This document shows positions 7,128 to 15,342 of a stretch of DNA of 64,000 nucleotides, one piece after another. The notes beneath the pieces are model-generated. The model made no database searches, was not told the DNA's origin, and saw only the letters and a list, made by a program, of their open reading frames with translations. A program made the position numbers and the translations under genes. Location: assembly GCF_014652315.1 (NCBI RefSeq), contig NZ_BMYO01000009.1:1-64000 (forward strand), written 5' to 3'. The number at the start of each line of letters is the position of its first letter. Positions within the stretch are counted from its first letter, which is position 1. The stretch comes from Jeongeupia chitinilytica (GTDB lineage Bacteria; Pseudomonadota; Gammaproteobacteria; Burkholderiales; Chitinibacteraceae).

Positions 7128-9944
7128 TCAGGCGTCGGCGGTCTCGGCGTTCACCCGGCGCCGTGTCTGCATGATCAGCGGCGCCCACGTCTGGCCCGGC
7201 TGCTTCTTGCGCGTCGTCAGCGTCAGCTCGGACGGGCCGTAGACATTGGTGTTGTGCGTCAGCGGCGTGGTGATCAGGTATTGCGCCTGCGTCGCCTTGA
7301 GGAAGCCGCCGACGCGGTCGATGTTGAAGATGTCCAGATGGGCGAACGGTTCGTCGATGAACACGAAGCCCGAGGTGTTCGCATCGTCCATCATCAGCCC
7401 GATCAGCAGGATCAGCGACTTCATCACCTGCTGGCCGCCCGACGCTTCACCGTCGTTCAGCCCCATCATCCCCTTCTGGTCGAAGTTGAAGCGCGCGGTC
7501 AGGCCGGCCTGCGCCAGCACCGTGTCGTCGTTCTCCAGATGCGGCGTATCGAGTTCGACATCGATGCCGGCCAGCTCGCCGAGGCGTTTGACGTTGCGGC
7601 CGTAGGCGCGCACCGTCGCGCGCAGCTTGTTGATGTAGGCAGCACGCGCGTCGTCGGTCAGCTCGCGGGTGCGGGCGACATCGCGGCGGTGCTGGTCGGT
7701 GTCGCGCTCGATGCCGGCGTAGTCGGCGGCCAGCTTGTCGCGGCGCGCCAGCACGGTCTCGTCGGTTTCCCAGTCCTGGTTGTCGAGCGCGAAACGGATG
7801 CGGTCGATCTCGCGCTGCACGTCGCGCACCGAGTCGTACTGTGCCGCCAGCCGGCGCAGATGCTCGGCGGCGACGTATTCGGCCGGCAGTTGCGTCCGCG
7901 CGGCACGCAGGCTGCGGATCTGCCGTTTGATGTCGTCGCGCTGCCGCGCCAGTTGTGCCGACAACTCGGCGATCTGCGCCTCGAGCGCTTCGCGCTGGCG
8001 ACGTTGCGTCTCGAAGCTGATGCGCGATTCCTCGCGGCCATCGCGCAGTCCCTGCCACGCCGACTGTGCCGCTGCGAGCCGCGCACCGGCTTCCTGCAAC
8101 CGCGTCTGTTCGTCGTGGAAGCGCGCCGCGGCGGCGGCGAACTCGTCCTGACGTGCCGCCAGCTGGACCACGGCCTGCATGCCCATCAGTGCCTGCTGGA
8201 TCTCGGTGATCTGCCGGGTCAGCGCAACCAGCCTGCCTTCGTCGGCCAGCATCTGTTCGTTCAGTTCGCGCAAACGGCGGCCGGCTTCGTTGCGCCGCGA
8301 CTGGCGTGCGCCTTCGCCGAAGGCATAGTCGCCGCTGCGAACACTGATATCGCGTGCACCACGGCGCTCCTTGTGGAAGGCATCGCGGGTGATCCAGTCG
8401 CCGTCGAGCGTCTGGCCGTGGGCGACCGAATTGGCGCGCTGGGTCCGGTTCAGCAGGTTGGCGAGCCAGTCGGGCACATCGGCGTTGAAGTCGACGACCT
8501 CAAGCACGCTGCCCGTACGTGCGCGCGGCACCGGCTCGCGGTCGGGCACGATGAAGTGGCGGTAGCGCAGCTTCTGGCCCAGTTCCCACGCACGCTGCCG
8601 GTCGCCAGCCTTGTTGAGCAGAATGATGTGGCGCGACGGCGCCAGCATTGCCTCGACCGCCTCCTGCCATGCCGGATCGCGCACTTCGACGATCTCGGTC
8701 AGCAACTGGTGACCGATGCCGGCCTCGTCGAGCGCCGCGCGCATGTTGCGGACAAAGTCGGGCAGCATCGGCGCGCGGCCAGACTGCAGCGCCGACTGGG
8801 TATCGTTGAGCTCGTCGCGCTCGGCGCGCGCCTGGCGCAGCGACTGGCGCAGTGCAGCTTCGTCGTCCTTGAGTCCGGCGAGCCGGTCGTTGAGCTTGAC
8901 CGCGTCGGCGCCGTCCTCGGCCTCGGCCAGACGGCGCAGCCGGTCGGCTTCCTGCAGCAGCTTCTCGGTGTCGCGGGCAGCATCGCGGGCGGCCTGGAAT
9001 TCGGCGTAGGCGGCGTCGTTTTCGGCCTGCGCCGCCTTCTCGGTATCGCGCGAGCCGGCCAGACTTGTCTCCAGCTCGCGGTAGCCGACATCGAGCGCCG
9101 CCAGTGCCTGCTGACGCTCGCGCAATACCCGCCGGGCACCGCGCCAGTCGTCGACGTTGCCCCGCAGCGCACCCCATTGCTCGACATAACGCAGCGCCGG
9201 CATCACCCGGCTCTCGAGCCGGATGGCATTGTCCTGCATCGTGCGCCATTCGAGATGGTTGTTGGCGCGCAGCTTCAGCCGCTCGACGTCGAGACCGAGC
9301 TGGCTGGACTGCTGCTCCATCTTGCCGAGCTCGTCCTCGGCCTCGGACAGCCGCAGCTTGGCCTCGTGGTAATGGTCGAGCACCTGCTTGTCGCCGAACA
9401 CCTGGAACACCAGATCGAGCAGCGACTTCGGGCTGTACTCGCACAGCTTGTCGGTATCGCCCTGCTCGAGCGCCAGCACCTCGGCGATCGCCGGTGTCAG
9501 CCCGGCGGCTTCGAGCCGGCGGCGGTATTCGTTGACGCCGATCCAGTTCAGCAGCGACTCGGTGCCCGGCTGCAGCTCGATCCGGCCTTCGGCGATCGCG
9601 TACTGGCGCACCCAGTCGCCGCCCTGCTTCCTGATCCGGCAAAACAGCGTGATCTCGTCGCTGGTCGCCGGGAAGAACAGCGTCGGAAACAGCCCCGAAT
9701 CACGGCGCGGATTGCTGACCACGCCGCGCAGCCAGGCGACGTTTTCCTTGTTGTTGCGCACATAGCGCTTGTAGTCGCGCCGGCCCGAGCACTTGAGCGC
9801 CAGCATCGTCCGCAGCGCATCGAGCAAGGTCGTCTTGCCCGAGCCGTTCGGCCCGACGACGGTGACGATCTGGGCATCGAGCGGCACCTTGATCGCCTGC
9901 CAGAAGTCCCAGTGGACCATTTCGAGTTCGCGAATCTGAAACAT
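7128..9944 (-). CDS. SMC-like ATPase, MksB/JetC-type condensin subunit
   Basis: About 938 residues. Walker A GPNGSGKT lies at residues 31-38, an ABC signature-like ASGGQQ near 833, and Walker B FVFIDEP near 857, so the nucleotide-binding domain is split between the two ends as in SMC proteins. Two coiled-coil arms of roughly 200 residues flank a central globular hinge-like region (about 400-550). The arms are much shorter than in SMC or MukB and fit the MksB class. ATG at 9944 follows AAGGAAA and shares one base with the stop of the acetyltransferase gene (TGATG). With the two upstream genes it would form a DNA-loop-extruding condensin. Subfamily assignment is inferred from size, motifs and gene order. 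Confidence 0.75.
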   Translation of the reverse strand: MFQIRELEMVHWDFWQAIKVPLDAQIVTVVGPNGSGKTTLLDALRTMLALKCSGRRDYKRYVRNNKENVAWLRGVVSNPRRDSGLFPTLFFPATSDEITLFCRIRKQGGDWVRQYAIAEGRIELQPGTESLLNWIGVNEYRRRLEAAGLTPAIAEVLALEQGDTDKLCEYSPKSLLDLVFQVFGDKQVLDHYHEAKLRLSEAEDELGKMEQQSSQLGLDVERLKLRANNHLEWRTMQDNAIRLESRVMPALRYVEQWGALRGNVDDWRGARRVLRERQQALAALDVGYRELETSLAGSRDTEKAAQAENDAAYAEFQAARDAARDTEKLLQEADRLRRLAEAEDGADAVKLNDRLAGLKDDEAALRQSLRQARAERDELNDTQSALQSGRAPMLPDFVRNMRAALDEAGIGHQLLTEIVEVRDPAWQEAVEAMLAPSRHIILLNKAGDRQRAWELGQKLRYRHFIVPDREPVPRARTGSVLEVVDFNADVPDWLANLLNRTQRANSVAHGQTLDGDWITRDAFHKERRGARDISVRSGDYAFGEGARQSRRNEAGRRLRELNEQMLADEGRLVALTRQITEIQQALMGMQAVVQLAARQDEFAAAAARFHDEQTRLQEAGARLAAAQSAWQGLRDGREESRISFETQRRQREALEAQIAELSAQLARQRDDIKRQIRSLRAARTQLPAEYVAAEHLRRLAAQYDSVRDVQREIDRIRFALDNQDWETDETVLARRDKLAADYAGIERDTDQHRRDVARTRELTDDARAAYINKLRATVRAYGRNVKRLGELAGIDVELDTPHLENDDTVLAQAGLTARFNFDQKGMMGLNDGEASGGQQVMKSLILLIGLMMDDANTSGFVFIDEPFAHLDIFNIDRVGGFLKATQAQYLITTPLTHNTNVYGPSELTLTTRKKQPGQTWAPLIMQTRRRVNAETADA

Positions 9945-10489
9945 CAGTTTTCCTTGCACACAACGGCCGGTTGCGGCGGCATCGTCCGCTCGCTGCGCAA
10001 CTGGCCATAGATCAGCTGATCGACCGCCCGGCCTTCGATCAGATAGTGTTGCCGCAACACGCCTTCCTGCATGAAGCCCAGACGCGACCACAAGGCCCGC
10101 GACGCGGCATTGTCGGCTGATACCGTCGCCCACAGGCGCCGGTACCCGGCGTCGAACAGCAGGCCGGTCCACGCCTGCAGCGCCACGGCCGCAATACCGC
10201 GGCGGCGATACGGTCCGGCAATCTGCACCGACAGCTCGGCGCTCTGCATCATTGCCGAGCGCTGACGCGCACCGACGAGACCGACCGGATCATCGTCCGC
10301 ACAGACGATGCGCAACGACTCTTCCTCATCACCAAGGAACACCGGCCCGGACGCAGCAACCAGCCTGGCCCGCAGTTGTGCCTCGCTCAATGCAGCCAAC
10401 GGCATGACCGCGCGCGCCGACGGTTCGGCGCGCAGGTCAGCCCAGAACGTGGCATCCGCCGCGACAGGGGCACGCAGCGAAACCTTCAT
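9944..10489 (-). CDS. GNAT-family N-acetyltransferase (RimJ/RimL-like)
   Basis: About 181 residues. The acetyl-CoA binding motif is seen as the segment ending in PYRRRGIAAVAL, and the following SADNAASRALWSRLGF is the conserved C-terminal GNAT motif of the RimJ/RimL group, which acetylates protein N-termini or small amines. It sits between the KITE-like and SMC-like condensin genes, starting in an ATGA overlap with the former and ending in a TGATG overlap with the latter, so all are translated together. Such an enzyme is not a standard condensin subunit. Substrate unknown; the position suggests, but does not prove, a condensin-linked target. Confidence 0.85.
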   Translation of the reverse strand: MKVSLRAPVAADATFWADLRAEPSARAVMPLAALSEAQLRARLVAASGPVFLGDEEESLRIVCADDDPVGLVGARQRSAMMQSAELSVQIAGPYRRRGIAAVALQAWTGLLFDAGYRRLWATVSADNAASRALWSRLGFMQEGVLRQHYLIEGRAVDQLIYGQLRSERTMPPQPAVVCKEN

Positions 10490-11184
10490 TCGTCACCGGC
10501 CTCATCGTCGGTGCCATCCTCCGCCGCGGATACCGGCTCGTCGACGGCGATGCGCGTCCCCGACAGCTTGAGCACCTCGGCGAGCGCGCCGTTGATGATG
10601 CGCGGCGCGAGTTTGGCGTAGTCGATCATCAGGTCGAGCAGCGGGCCTTCCTGGATCATCCGGTTGCGGCGGACGACGAAACCCAGTTTGGCGAGCTGGC
10701 CGAGGTTGGTCGCAAAGCGCATCTTGCCGCCGAGCTGGCGGCCGAAGTCGGCGTAGACCGCGTCCTCGGGCACGCCGACCGAGACGTCGTCACCGTGGGC
10801 GATCGGCTTCTCGGCGCCGAACATGTCGACCTGGGTATCGCCGATTTCTTCGGCGCGCGAGATCTGCCGCTCGCGCTTGGGCAGAATGATCAGCGCCCAG
10901 ACGACAACGAGCAGCGCGATCGCGTCGCGCGGCAGGCCCATGTTGTTCGACAGCCAGTTCTCGCCTTCGCCGAAGACCCAGTCTTCCATCTCGGGGCGGA
11001 GCGCGACGGCGATGTGTTCGGCGTACGGGTTCTCCAGCAGCCGCAGGCCGACCTCGCCGAGCCGGCGTTCGAGGCTTTCACGGAAGGCCTCGTCGACAAG
11101 GGCACGGCGTGCGAGCGGGTCGCGACGCGGAATGAAGCGGTGCGCCAGCAGGCGCGCGGTCAGGATATTGAGGGCTTGATCCAT
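10486..11184 (-). CDS. KITE-like condensin subunit (MksE/JetB-type)
   Basis: About 232 residues, soluble and mostly helical, with an acidic tail. The N-terminal part (residues 1-90) and the winged-helix-like C-terminal half (around MRFATNLGQLAKLGFVVRRNRM) fit the MksE/DUF4194 class of small condensin subunits, though I recognise it mainly from context: it lies between a kleisin-like gene and an SMC-like gene. The start ATG at 11184 is five bases after the stop of the upstream gene, and its stop overlaps the acetyltransferase start. Confidence 0.55.
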   Translation of the reverse strand: MDQALNILTARLLAHRFIPRRDPLARRALVDEAFRESLERRLGEVGLRLLENPYAEHIAVALRPEMEDWVFGEGENWLSNNMGLPRDAIALLVVVWALIILPKRERQISRAEEIGDTQVDMFGAEKPIAHGDDVSVGVPEDAVYADFGRQLGGKMRFATNLGQLAKLGFVVRRNRMIQEGPLLDLMIDYAKLAPRIINGALAEVLKLSGTRIAVDEPVSAAEDGTDDEAGDE

Positions 11185-11189
11185 GATTT

Positions 11190-12455
11190 CTATTCGCTGC
11201 GCAGCGGCGTGAGCCGGCCGCGGGAAATGGTGGCCACTTCGGCGTGGTCGAGTTCTTCAACACCGTGTTCGGTCTCGAGCCGCAGCGGCAGCTTGACCAG
11301 GTCGGCGACGACGCTCTGCTCGAGCGCCGCATCGGCATCGCCGAGCAGCGCCAGCAGGGACAGCCGGTAGGCCGTTTCCGGATAGCTGTCGGCGACGACC
11401 GAGTCGGTCAGCGACGCCGGCAGCGTCTGCGCGGCCAGCGCCGACAGCTCTTCGTACAGCGCCTCGGCGGCGAGCAGCCGCTCGGCTTCGAGTTCGCCGA
11501 CCAGCGGCGCGGCACTGGACGACGGCAGCGCACTGACCACGTGCTCGGTGCGCACGCGGCCCGTCAGCTCGAACTCGGCGACGTCGAGCAGCTCGTCGCT
11601 GGTCGCGAACAGCGGCTCGGGATGGAAGGCGAGCAGCCCGTCGGCCAGCGATGCCAGCGACGCCTGACTCTGACCGCGCAGCCAGTCGGCAACGTTGGTC
11701 GAGGTCAGTCCGGATTCGCCAAGATGGACGCGCTGCGCCGCGAGTTCGGAGAGCCGGCGCTGGAACACGCCGGTCAGCCGCAGCATGCGGCTCTGTGCGT
11801 AGGCGATCGACTGGGCCAGATTGAGCGCGGCCAGATCGAGCGTTTCGTCGGCCAGCAGATCGCGCATCACTTCGGTGCCCTTTTCGACCCAGCGCCAGAC
11901 GCTGTCGAGCTTGTCGCGGGCACTGCGGATGCGGAATTCCGATTGTGATTCGAGCGCGGCCTCGAAGTCGGCATACAGCTCGTTCAGTCGCGCCAGCAGA
12001 TGCTGCAGCGCCTCGGACGACACCTCGCCGACGGACTGGCCGGCCGCGACCTGTCCGGTCAGATAGCCGAGTTCGGCATCCTCGCCGGCGAACTGCGTCA
12101 GCGTCGTCACCGCCGCGAGCGCGATCCGCCCGGGCTCGGACAGCGCATACAGCTGCGCATCGCTGTCCCACACCAGCAGGCCGTTCTGGCGCAAACGGGC
12201 CAGCACGGTTTCGAGCTTGACCGGGTTCAGGTAGGCAAAGTGCGACTGCAGTTCGTGCGGCGACCAGCGCGGCGCATTGGCGCGGGCGCCGATTTCGCGC
12301 AGTACCAGCAGCCGCACCAGCACTTCGTCCTCGCCACCACGGAACAGCGTGATGAAGGCGTTCAGTACCGGCCGGGCGCGCATGAGCCCGGCCAGCGGGC
12401 CGAGGTCGGCGGGCACGTAGCCGGGAGCAAAGAAGTCGTCGAGCGTCGATTCCAT
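11190..12455 (-). CDS. Kleisin-like condensin subunit (MksF/JetA-type)
   Basis: About 421 residues, soluble and helical. The N-terminus has a winged-helix look (LHSHFAYL-like segment around residue 70, then LARLRQNGLLVWD), followed by long helical stretches (about 140-260) and a C-terminal domain. Size and order ahead of an MksE-like and an SMC-like gene match MksF/JetA kleisins, which bridge the SMC heads. There is no strong sequence signature I can name, so the call rests on architecture and context. It starts five bases after the glycosyltransferase stop and is part of the obgE operon. Confidence 0.55.
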   Translation of the reverse strand: MESTLDDFFAPGYVPADLGPLAGLMRARPVLNAFITLFRGGEDEVLVRLLVLREIGARANAPRWSPHELQSHFAYLNPVKLETVLARLRQNGLLVWDSDAQLYALSEPGRIALAAVTTLTQFAGEDAELGYLTGQVAAGQSVGEVSSEALQHLLARLNELYADFEAALESQSEFRIRSARDKLDSVWRWVEKGTEVMRDLLADETLDLAALNLAQSIAYAQSRMLRLTGVFQRRLSELAAQRVHLGESGLTSTNVADWLRGQSQASLASLADGLLAFHPEPLFATSDELLDVAEFELTGRVRTEHVVSALPSSSAAPLVGELEAERLLAAEALYEELSALAAQTLPASLTDSVVADSYPETAYRLSLLALLGDADAALEQSVVADLVKLPLRLETEHGVEELDHAEVATISRGRLTPLRSE

Positions 12456-12460
12456 CGGGT

Positions 12461-13324
12461 CTAGATCATCGTGGTGCGCGCATTCAGCGCAGCGTCGAGT
12501 TGGGCGGTCAGCGTGCCGTCGGCCGCAAACTTGCGGGCAAACAGCGCATCGCTCGCCAGCAGCGCGGGCAGGTCGGCATCGCTCAGCGTCGCCGGCGACC
12601 AGGCACCGGGCGTCCAGACCAGATGCCGCAAGGGATCGCGGACCAGCCGGTCGGCCAGTCCGGCGTGCATCAGCACGGTCTGGATGAACATTTCATCGGG
12701 CACGAGGGTAGCGCGAAAGAAGTCGACCACCTTAGGGTATTCGTCACAGAAGCGCAGCACCGCGTCGGCGGCGGCACCGGTGAGGCACCACCATTGCGAA
12801 CCGGCCCAGACGGCTGTCAGCGGTGACGGCAAACGACGACGGAGGCCCAGATGACGCAGACCGCGCTGCAGCTTCTGCAGCGCGCGGCCGGCCGGACGAC
12901 CGTTCAGGGTTTCGGGATGCCAGGCCTGCCATCGGTAGCCGACGTCGAATTCGGACTCGGCACGCAGGTCGAGATAGCCGTCAACGTCGTCGTTCCGCGC
13001 CAGCCGCGCAACGATCTCGGCGTGCGTCCTGACCGGATAGTCGGCCCCCGACAGCAGCACCTGCCAGTCGCAACCGTCGGCGCAGGCGACCCGCATCAGG
13101 TCCAGCGTCGCCGCAACCAGCGAAAAACCGCCCCAGCGACAGGGACGACGGACGATGAAGACGGTCCCCGCCGGGACCGAAGCCTGCATCGCAGCGAACA
13201 CGTCGGCCGGCGTGTTGGCGTCGACATGCACGTAGACGCGCACGCCCGGCGCGGCCAGCCGGCCGACCAGCCGCGCCAGCTGCGCCGGCGCGGTGTGGGC
13301 AAGAATCAGGTACGCCAGCCGCAT
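12461..13324 (-). CDS. GT14-type (core-2/I-branching-like) glycosyltransferase
   Basis: About 287 residues. The start (AYLILAHTAPAQLARLV) and the segments YVHVDANTP, LLSGADYPV, SQWWCLT and FIQTVLMHAG match the bacterial beta-1,6-N-acetylglucosaminyltransferase-like family (GT14). These are soluble or peripheral enzymes that use UDP-sugars; the acceptor here is unknown. ATG at 13324 begins 10 bases after the obgE stop, and the gene ends five bases before the kleisin-like gene, so it is embedded in a housekeeping operon rather than in the polysaccharide locus. Confidence 0.75.
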   Translation of the reverse strand: MRLAYLILAHTAPAQLARLVGRLAAPGVRVYVHVDANTPADVFAAMQASVPAGTVFIVRRPCRWGGFSLVAATLDLMRVACADGCDWQVLLSGADYPVRTHAEIVARLARNDDVDGYLDLRAESEFDVGYRWQAWHPETLNGRPAGRALQKLQRGLRHLGLRRRLPSPLTAVWAGSQWWCLTGAAADAVLRFCDEYPKVVDFFRATLVPDEMFIQTVLMHAGLADRLVRDPLRHLVWTPGAWSPATLSDADLPALLASDALFARKFAADGTLTAQLDAALNARTTMI

Positions 13325-13334
13325 CGCGCGCGGA

Positions 13335-14474
13335 TCAGTCCTCGTCGCCGTCAAAAGCGTCGAGCGCCCCGGCCTCGGACTCGTTCAGCGCCGGCTCCGG
13401 CGTCGGCTCGAGCGCCACGGCATCCGGGCGCACCGCGTCGAGGTAATCCATGATCGCGTAAGTCAGCTCGCGGGTGTTCTCGCCGGTCAGGCCGGAGATC
13501 GTGAACACGCGCAGCGCCTGCGGGTCGAACACGTACTCGTTCTCGGGCGGTGTCCAGCCGTAGGCGGCGAGGAAATCGGCGACCCGTTGTTCGCGCTCGT
13601 CCTCGGGGATCATGTCGAGCTTGTTCAGCACCAGCCAGCGCGGCTTGTTGTACAGCGCCTCGTCGTACTTGCGCAGCTCCTCGACGATGGCCTTGGCCTC
13701 GGCGACCGGATCGACGTTCTCGTCGAACGGCGCCAGATCGACGAGGTGCAGCAGCACGCGCGTGCGCGCCAGGTGCTTGAGAAAGCGGTGGCCAAGGCCG
13801 GCACCTTCGGCCGCGCCTTCGATCAGCCCCGGAATGTCGGCGATGACGAAGCTGCGGTTTTCGTCGATGCGGACGACGCCGAGGTTCGGATGCAGCGTGG
13901 TGAACGGATAGTCGGCGATCTTCGGCCGCGCCGCGGACACGCTGGCGATGAAGGTCGATTTGCCGGCATTGGGCATGCCCAGCAGGCCGACGTCGGCCAG
14001 CACCTTCAGTTCGAGCTTCAGCTCGCGCCGTTCGCCCTCTTCGCCCGACGTGGTCTGGCGCGGCGCACGGTTGATCGACGATTTGAAATGGATGTTGCCC
14101 CAGCCGCCCTTGCCGCCCTTGGCGAGGCAGATCAGCTCGCCGTCGTGGGTCAGGTCGGCGACGATTTCGCCGGTCTCGCTGTCGGTGATCAGCGTTCCGA
14201 CCGGGAAGCGCAGCGTGACGTCGTCACCGGCGGCGCCATAGCAGTCGGCACCGCGGCCGGACTCGCCGTCGCGCGCCTTGTATTTCTTGACGAAGCGGTA
14301 ATCGACCAGGGTGTTGATGTTCTGGTCGGCTACGGCCCAGACCGTGCCGCCCTTGCCGCCGTCACCACCGTCGGGGCCGCCGCGCGGTATGAATTTCTCC
14401 CGGCGCATGCTCGCCGAGCCTTTGCCGCCCTTGCCGGCGATGACTTCGATTCTTGCTTCGTCAATGAATTTCAT
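13335..14474 (-). CDS. obgE: Obg-family GTPase ObgE/CgtA
   Basis: About 379 residues: glycine-rich Obg domain (1-158), GTPase domain with G1 GMPNAGKST, G3 DIPGLIEGA and G4 NKLD, and an acidic C-terminal tail. It binds the 50S subunit and links ribosome assembly to growth and stress. Classic order rplU-rpmA-obgE is kept, but a strong terminator lies between rpmA and obgE, so obgE expression depends on read-through or an unseen promoter. The gene heads a run of tightly packed genes (glycosyltransferase and condensin-like). Confidence 0.97.
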   Translation of the reverse strand: MKFIDEARIEVIAGKGGKGSASMRREKFIPRGGPDGGDGGKGGTVWAVADQNINTLVDYRFVKKYKARDGESGRGADCYGAAGDDVTLRFPVGTLITDSETGEIVADLTHDGELICLAKGGKGGWGNIHFKSSINRAPRQTTSGEEGERRELKLELKVLADVGLLGMPNAGKSTFIASVSAARPKIADYPFTTLHPNLGVVRIDENRSFVIADIPGLIEGAAEGAGLGHRFLKHLARTRVLLHLVDLAPFDENVDPVAEAKAIVEELRKYDEALYNKPRWLVLNKLDMIPEDEREQRVADFLAAYGWTPPENEYVFDPQALRVFTISGLTGENTRELTYAIMDYLDAVRPDAVALEPTPEPALNESEAGALDAFDGDED

Positions 14475-14493
14475 GGTGCCCTGTCCAGAAGCG

Positions 14494-14524
14494 AAAAAAG
14501 CCCTATCCCGCAGGATAGGGCTTT
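14494..14524 (-). terminator. Terminator/attenuator between rpmA and obgE
   Basis: A 12-bp inverted repeat (14497-14508 with 14513-14524) with loop CGCA is followed on the minus strand by six T residues. It should end most rplU-rpmA transcripts, leaving obgE and the condensin block on partial read-through. Confidence 0.9.
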
Positions 14525-14544
14525 ATGACCGCGAGTTGCGAAGC

Positions 14545-14817
14545 TTACGCTTCTTCGCCGGTGTACGGCAGCACGGTCACGGTGCGACGCTTAGCGGCGC
14601 CCTTGATCGCGTACTTGACGTAGCCGTCAACGAGGGCGAACAGGGTGTGATCCTTGCCCATGCCAACGTTGTCGCCCGGGTGGAATTCGGTACCGCGCTG
14701 ACGCACGATGATCGAACCAGCCGGAATCAGCTCGCCGCCATACACTTTGATGCCAAGGCGTTTCGCCTGGGAGTCGCGGCCGTTACGGGAACTACCGCCA
14801 GCTTTTTTGTGTGCCAT
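14545..14817 (-). CDS. rpmA: 50S ribosomal protein L27
   Basis: Ninety residues starting MAHKKAGGSSRNGRDS and containing GGELIPAGSIIVRQRG, diagnostic of bL27, whose N-terminus reaches the peptidyl-transferase centre. The N-terminus begins directly with the mature-like sequence and needs no protease processing. It lies 17 bases after rplU and shares its promoter. Confidence 0.98.
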   Translation of the reverse strand: MAHKKAGGSSRNGRDSQAKRLGIKVYGGELIPAGSIIVRQRGTEFHPGDNVGMGKDHTLFALVDGYVKYAIKGAAKRRTVTVLPYTGEEA

Positions 14818-14834
14818 GGTATGTCAGCTCCTGA

Positions 14835-15146
14835 TTACGCGTCGATCGAGTCGATGCGGATTTCGGTGTAGTTCTGGCGATGGCCCTGACGCTTCTGGTA
14901 GTGCTTGCGACGGCGCATCTTGAAGATGCGAACCTTGTCGTGACGACCTTGCGAAATGACCGTTGCCTTGATGGCAGCGCCGGCAACCACAGGGGTCCCG
15001 ATCGTCACTGCATCACCGTTTGCCACCATCAATACTTCATTCAGTACGATCTGGCTGTCGATGTCTGCAGCAATCTGTTCTACTTTGAGTTTTTCGCCGA
15101 CGGTAACTTTGTACTGCTTACCACCGGTTTTTACGACTGCATACAT
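14835..15146 (-). CDS. rplU: 50S ribosomal protein L21
   Basis: 103 residues (MYAVVKTGGKQYKV at the start, KMRRRKHYQKRQGHRQ near the end), the normal length and sequence of bL21, an early-assembly protein that binds 23S rRNA with L20. ATG at 15146 follows GGAG; the longer frame to 15260 runs through the promoter and is not coding. First gene of the ribosomal operon. Confidence 0.98.
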   Translation of the reverse strand: MYAVVKTGGKQYKVTVGEKLKVEQIAADIDSQIVLNEVLMVANGDAVTIGTPVVAGAAIKATVISQGRHDKVRIFKMRRRKHYQKRQGHRQNYTEIRIDSIDA

Positions 15147-15227
15147 AACAAGCTCCAAAGAGTTTGCGCTCGAAAAAACATCCCGCCCGGAGACGGAACG
15201 CACCCCATCCATTACGGGGAACCCGGG

Positions 15228-15256
15228 ACTATAACGGCAACTTGCTTGCAAGTCAA
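15228..15256 (-). promoter_or_regulatory. Sigma-70 promoter of rplU-rpmA
   Basis: On the minus strand, a -35 TTGACT (15251-15256) and a -10 TATAGT (15228-15233) are separated by exactly 17 bases. It sits about 80 bases ahead of the rplU start, in the divergent region shared with ispB. Confidence 0.85.
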
Positions 15257-15342
15257 ACACTTAGCGCACGCCGGGCTGCGCCGCCCCCCTTTCAATGGTA
15301 AGATCGCGGGCTTCATGGAATAGACGGCAGGACGAGACCAGC

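Noticed and set aside
7254..10010. Very long open frame antisense to the SMC-like gene
   Set aside because: It is His/Gln/Arg-rich, has no family and no ribosome site, and arises from GC-rich third positions of the real gene.
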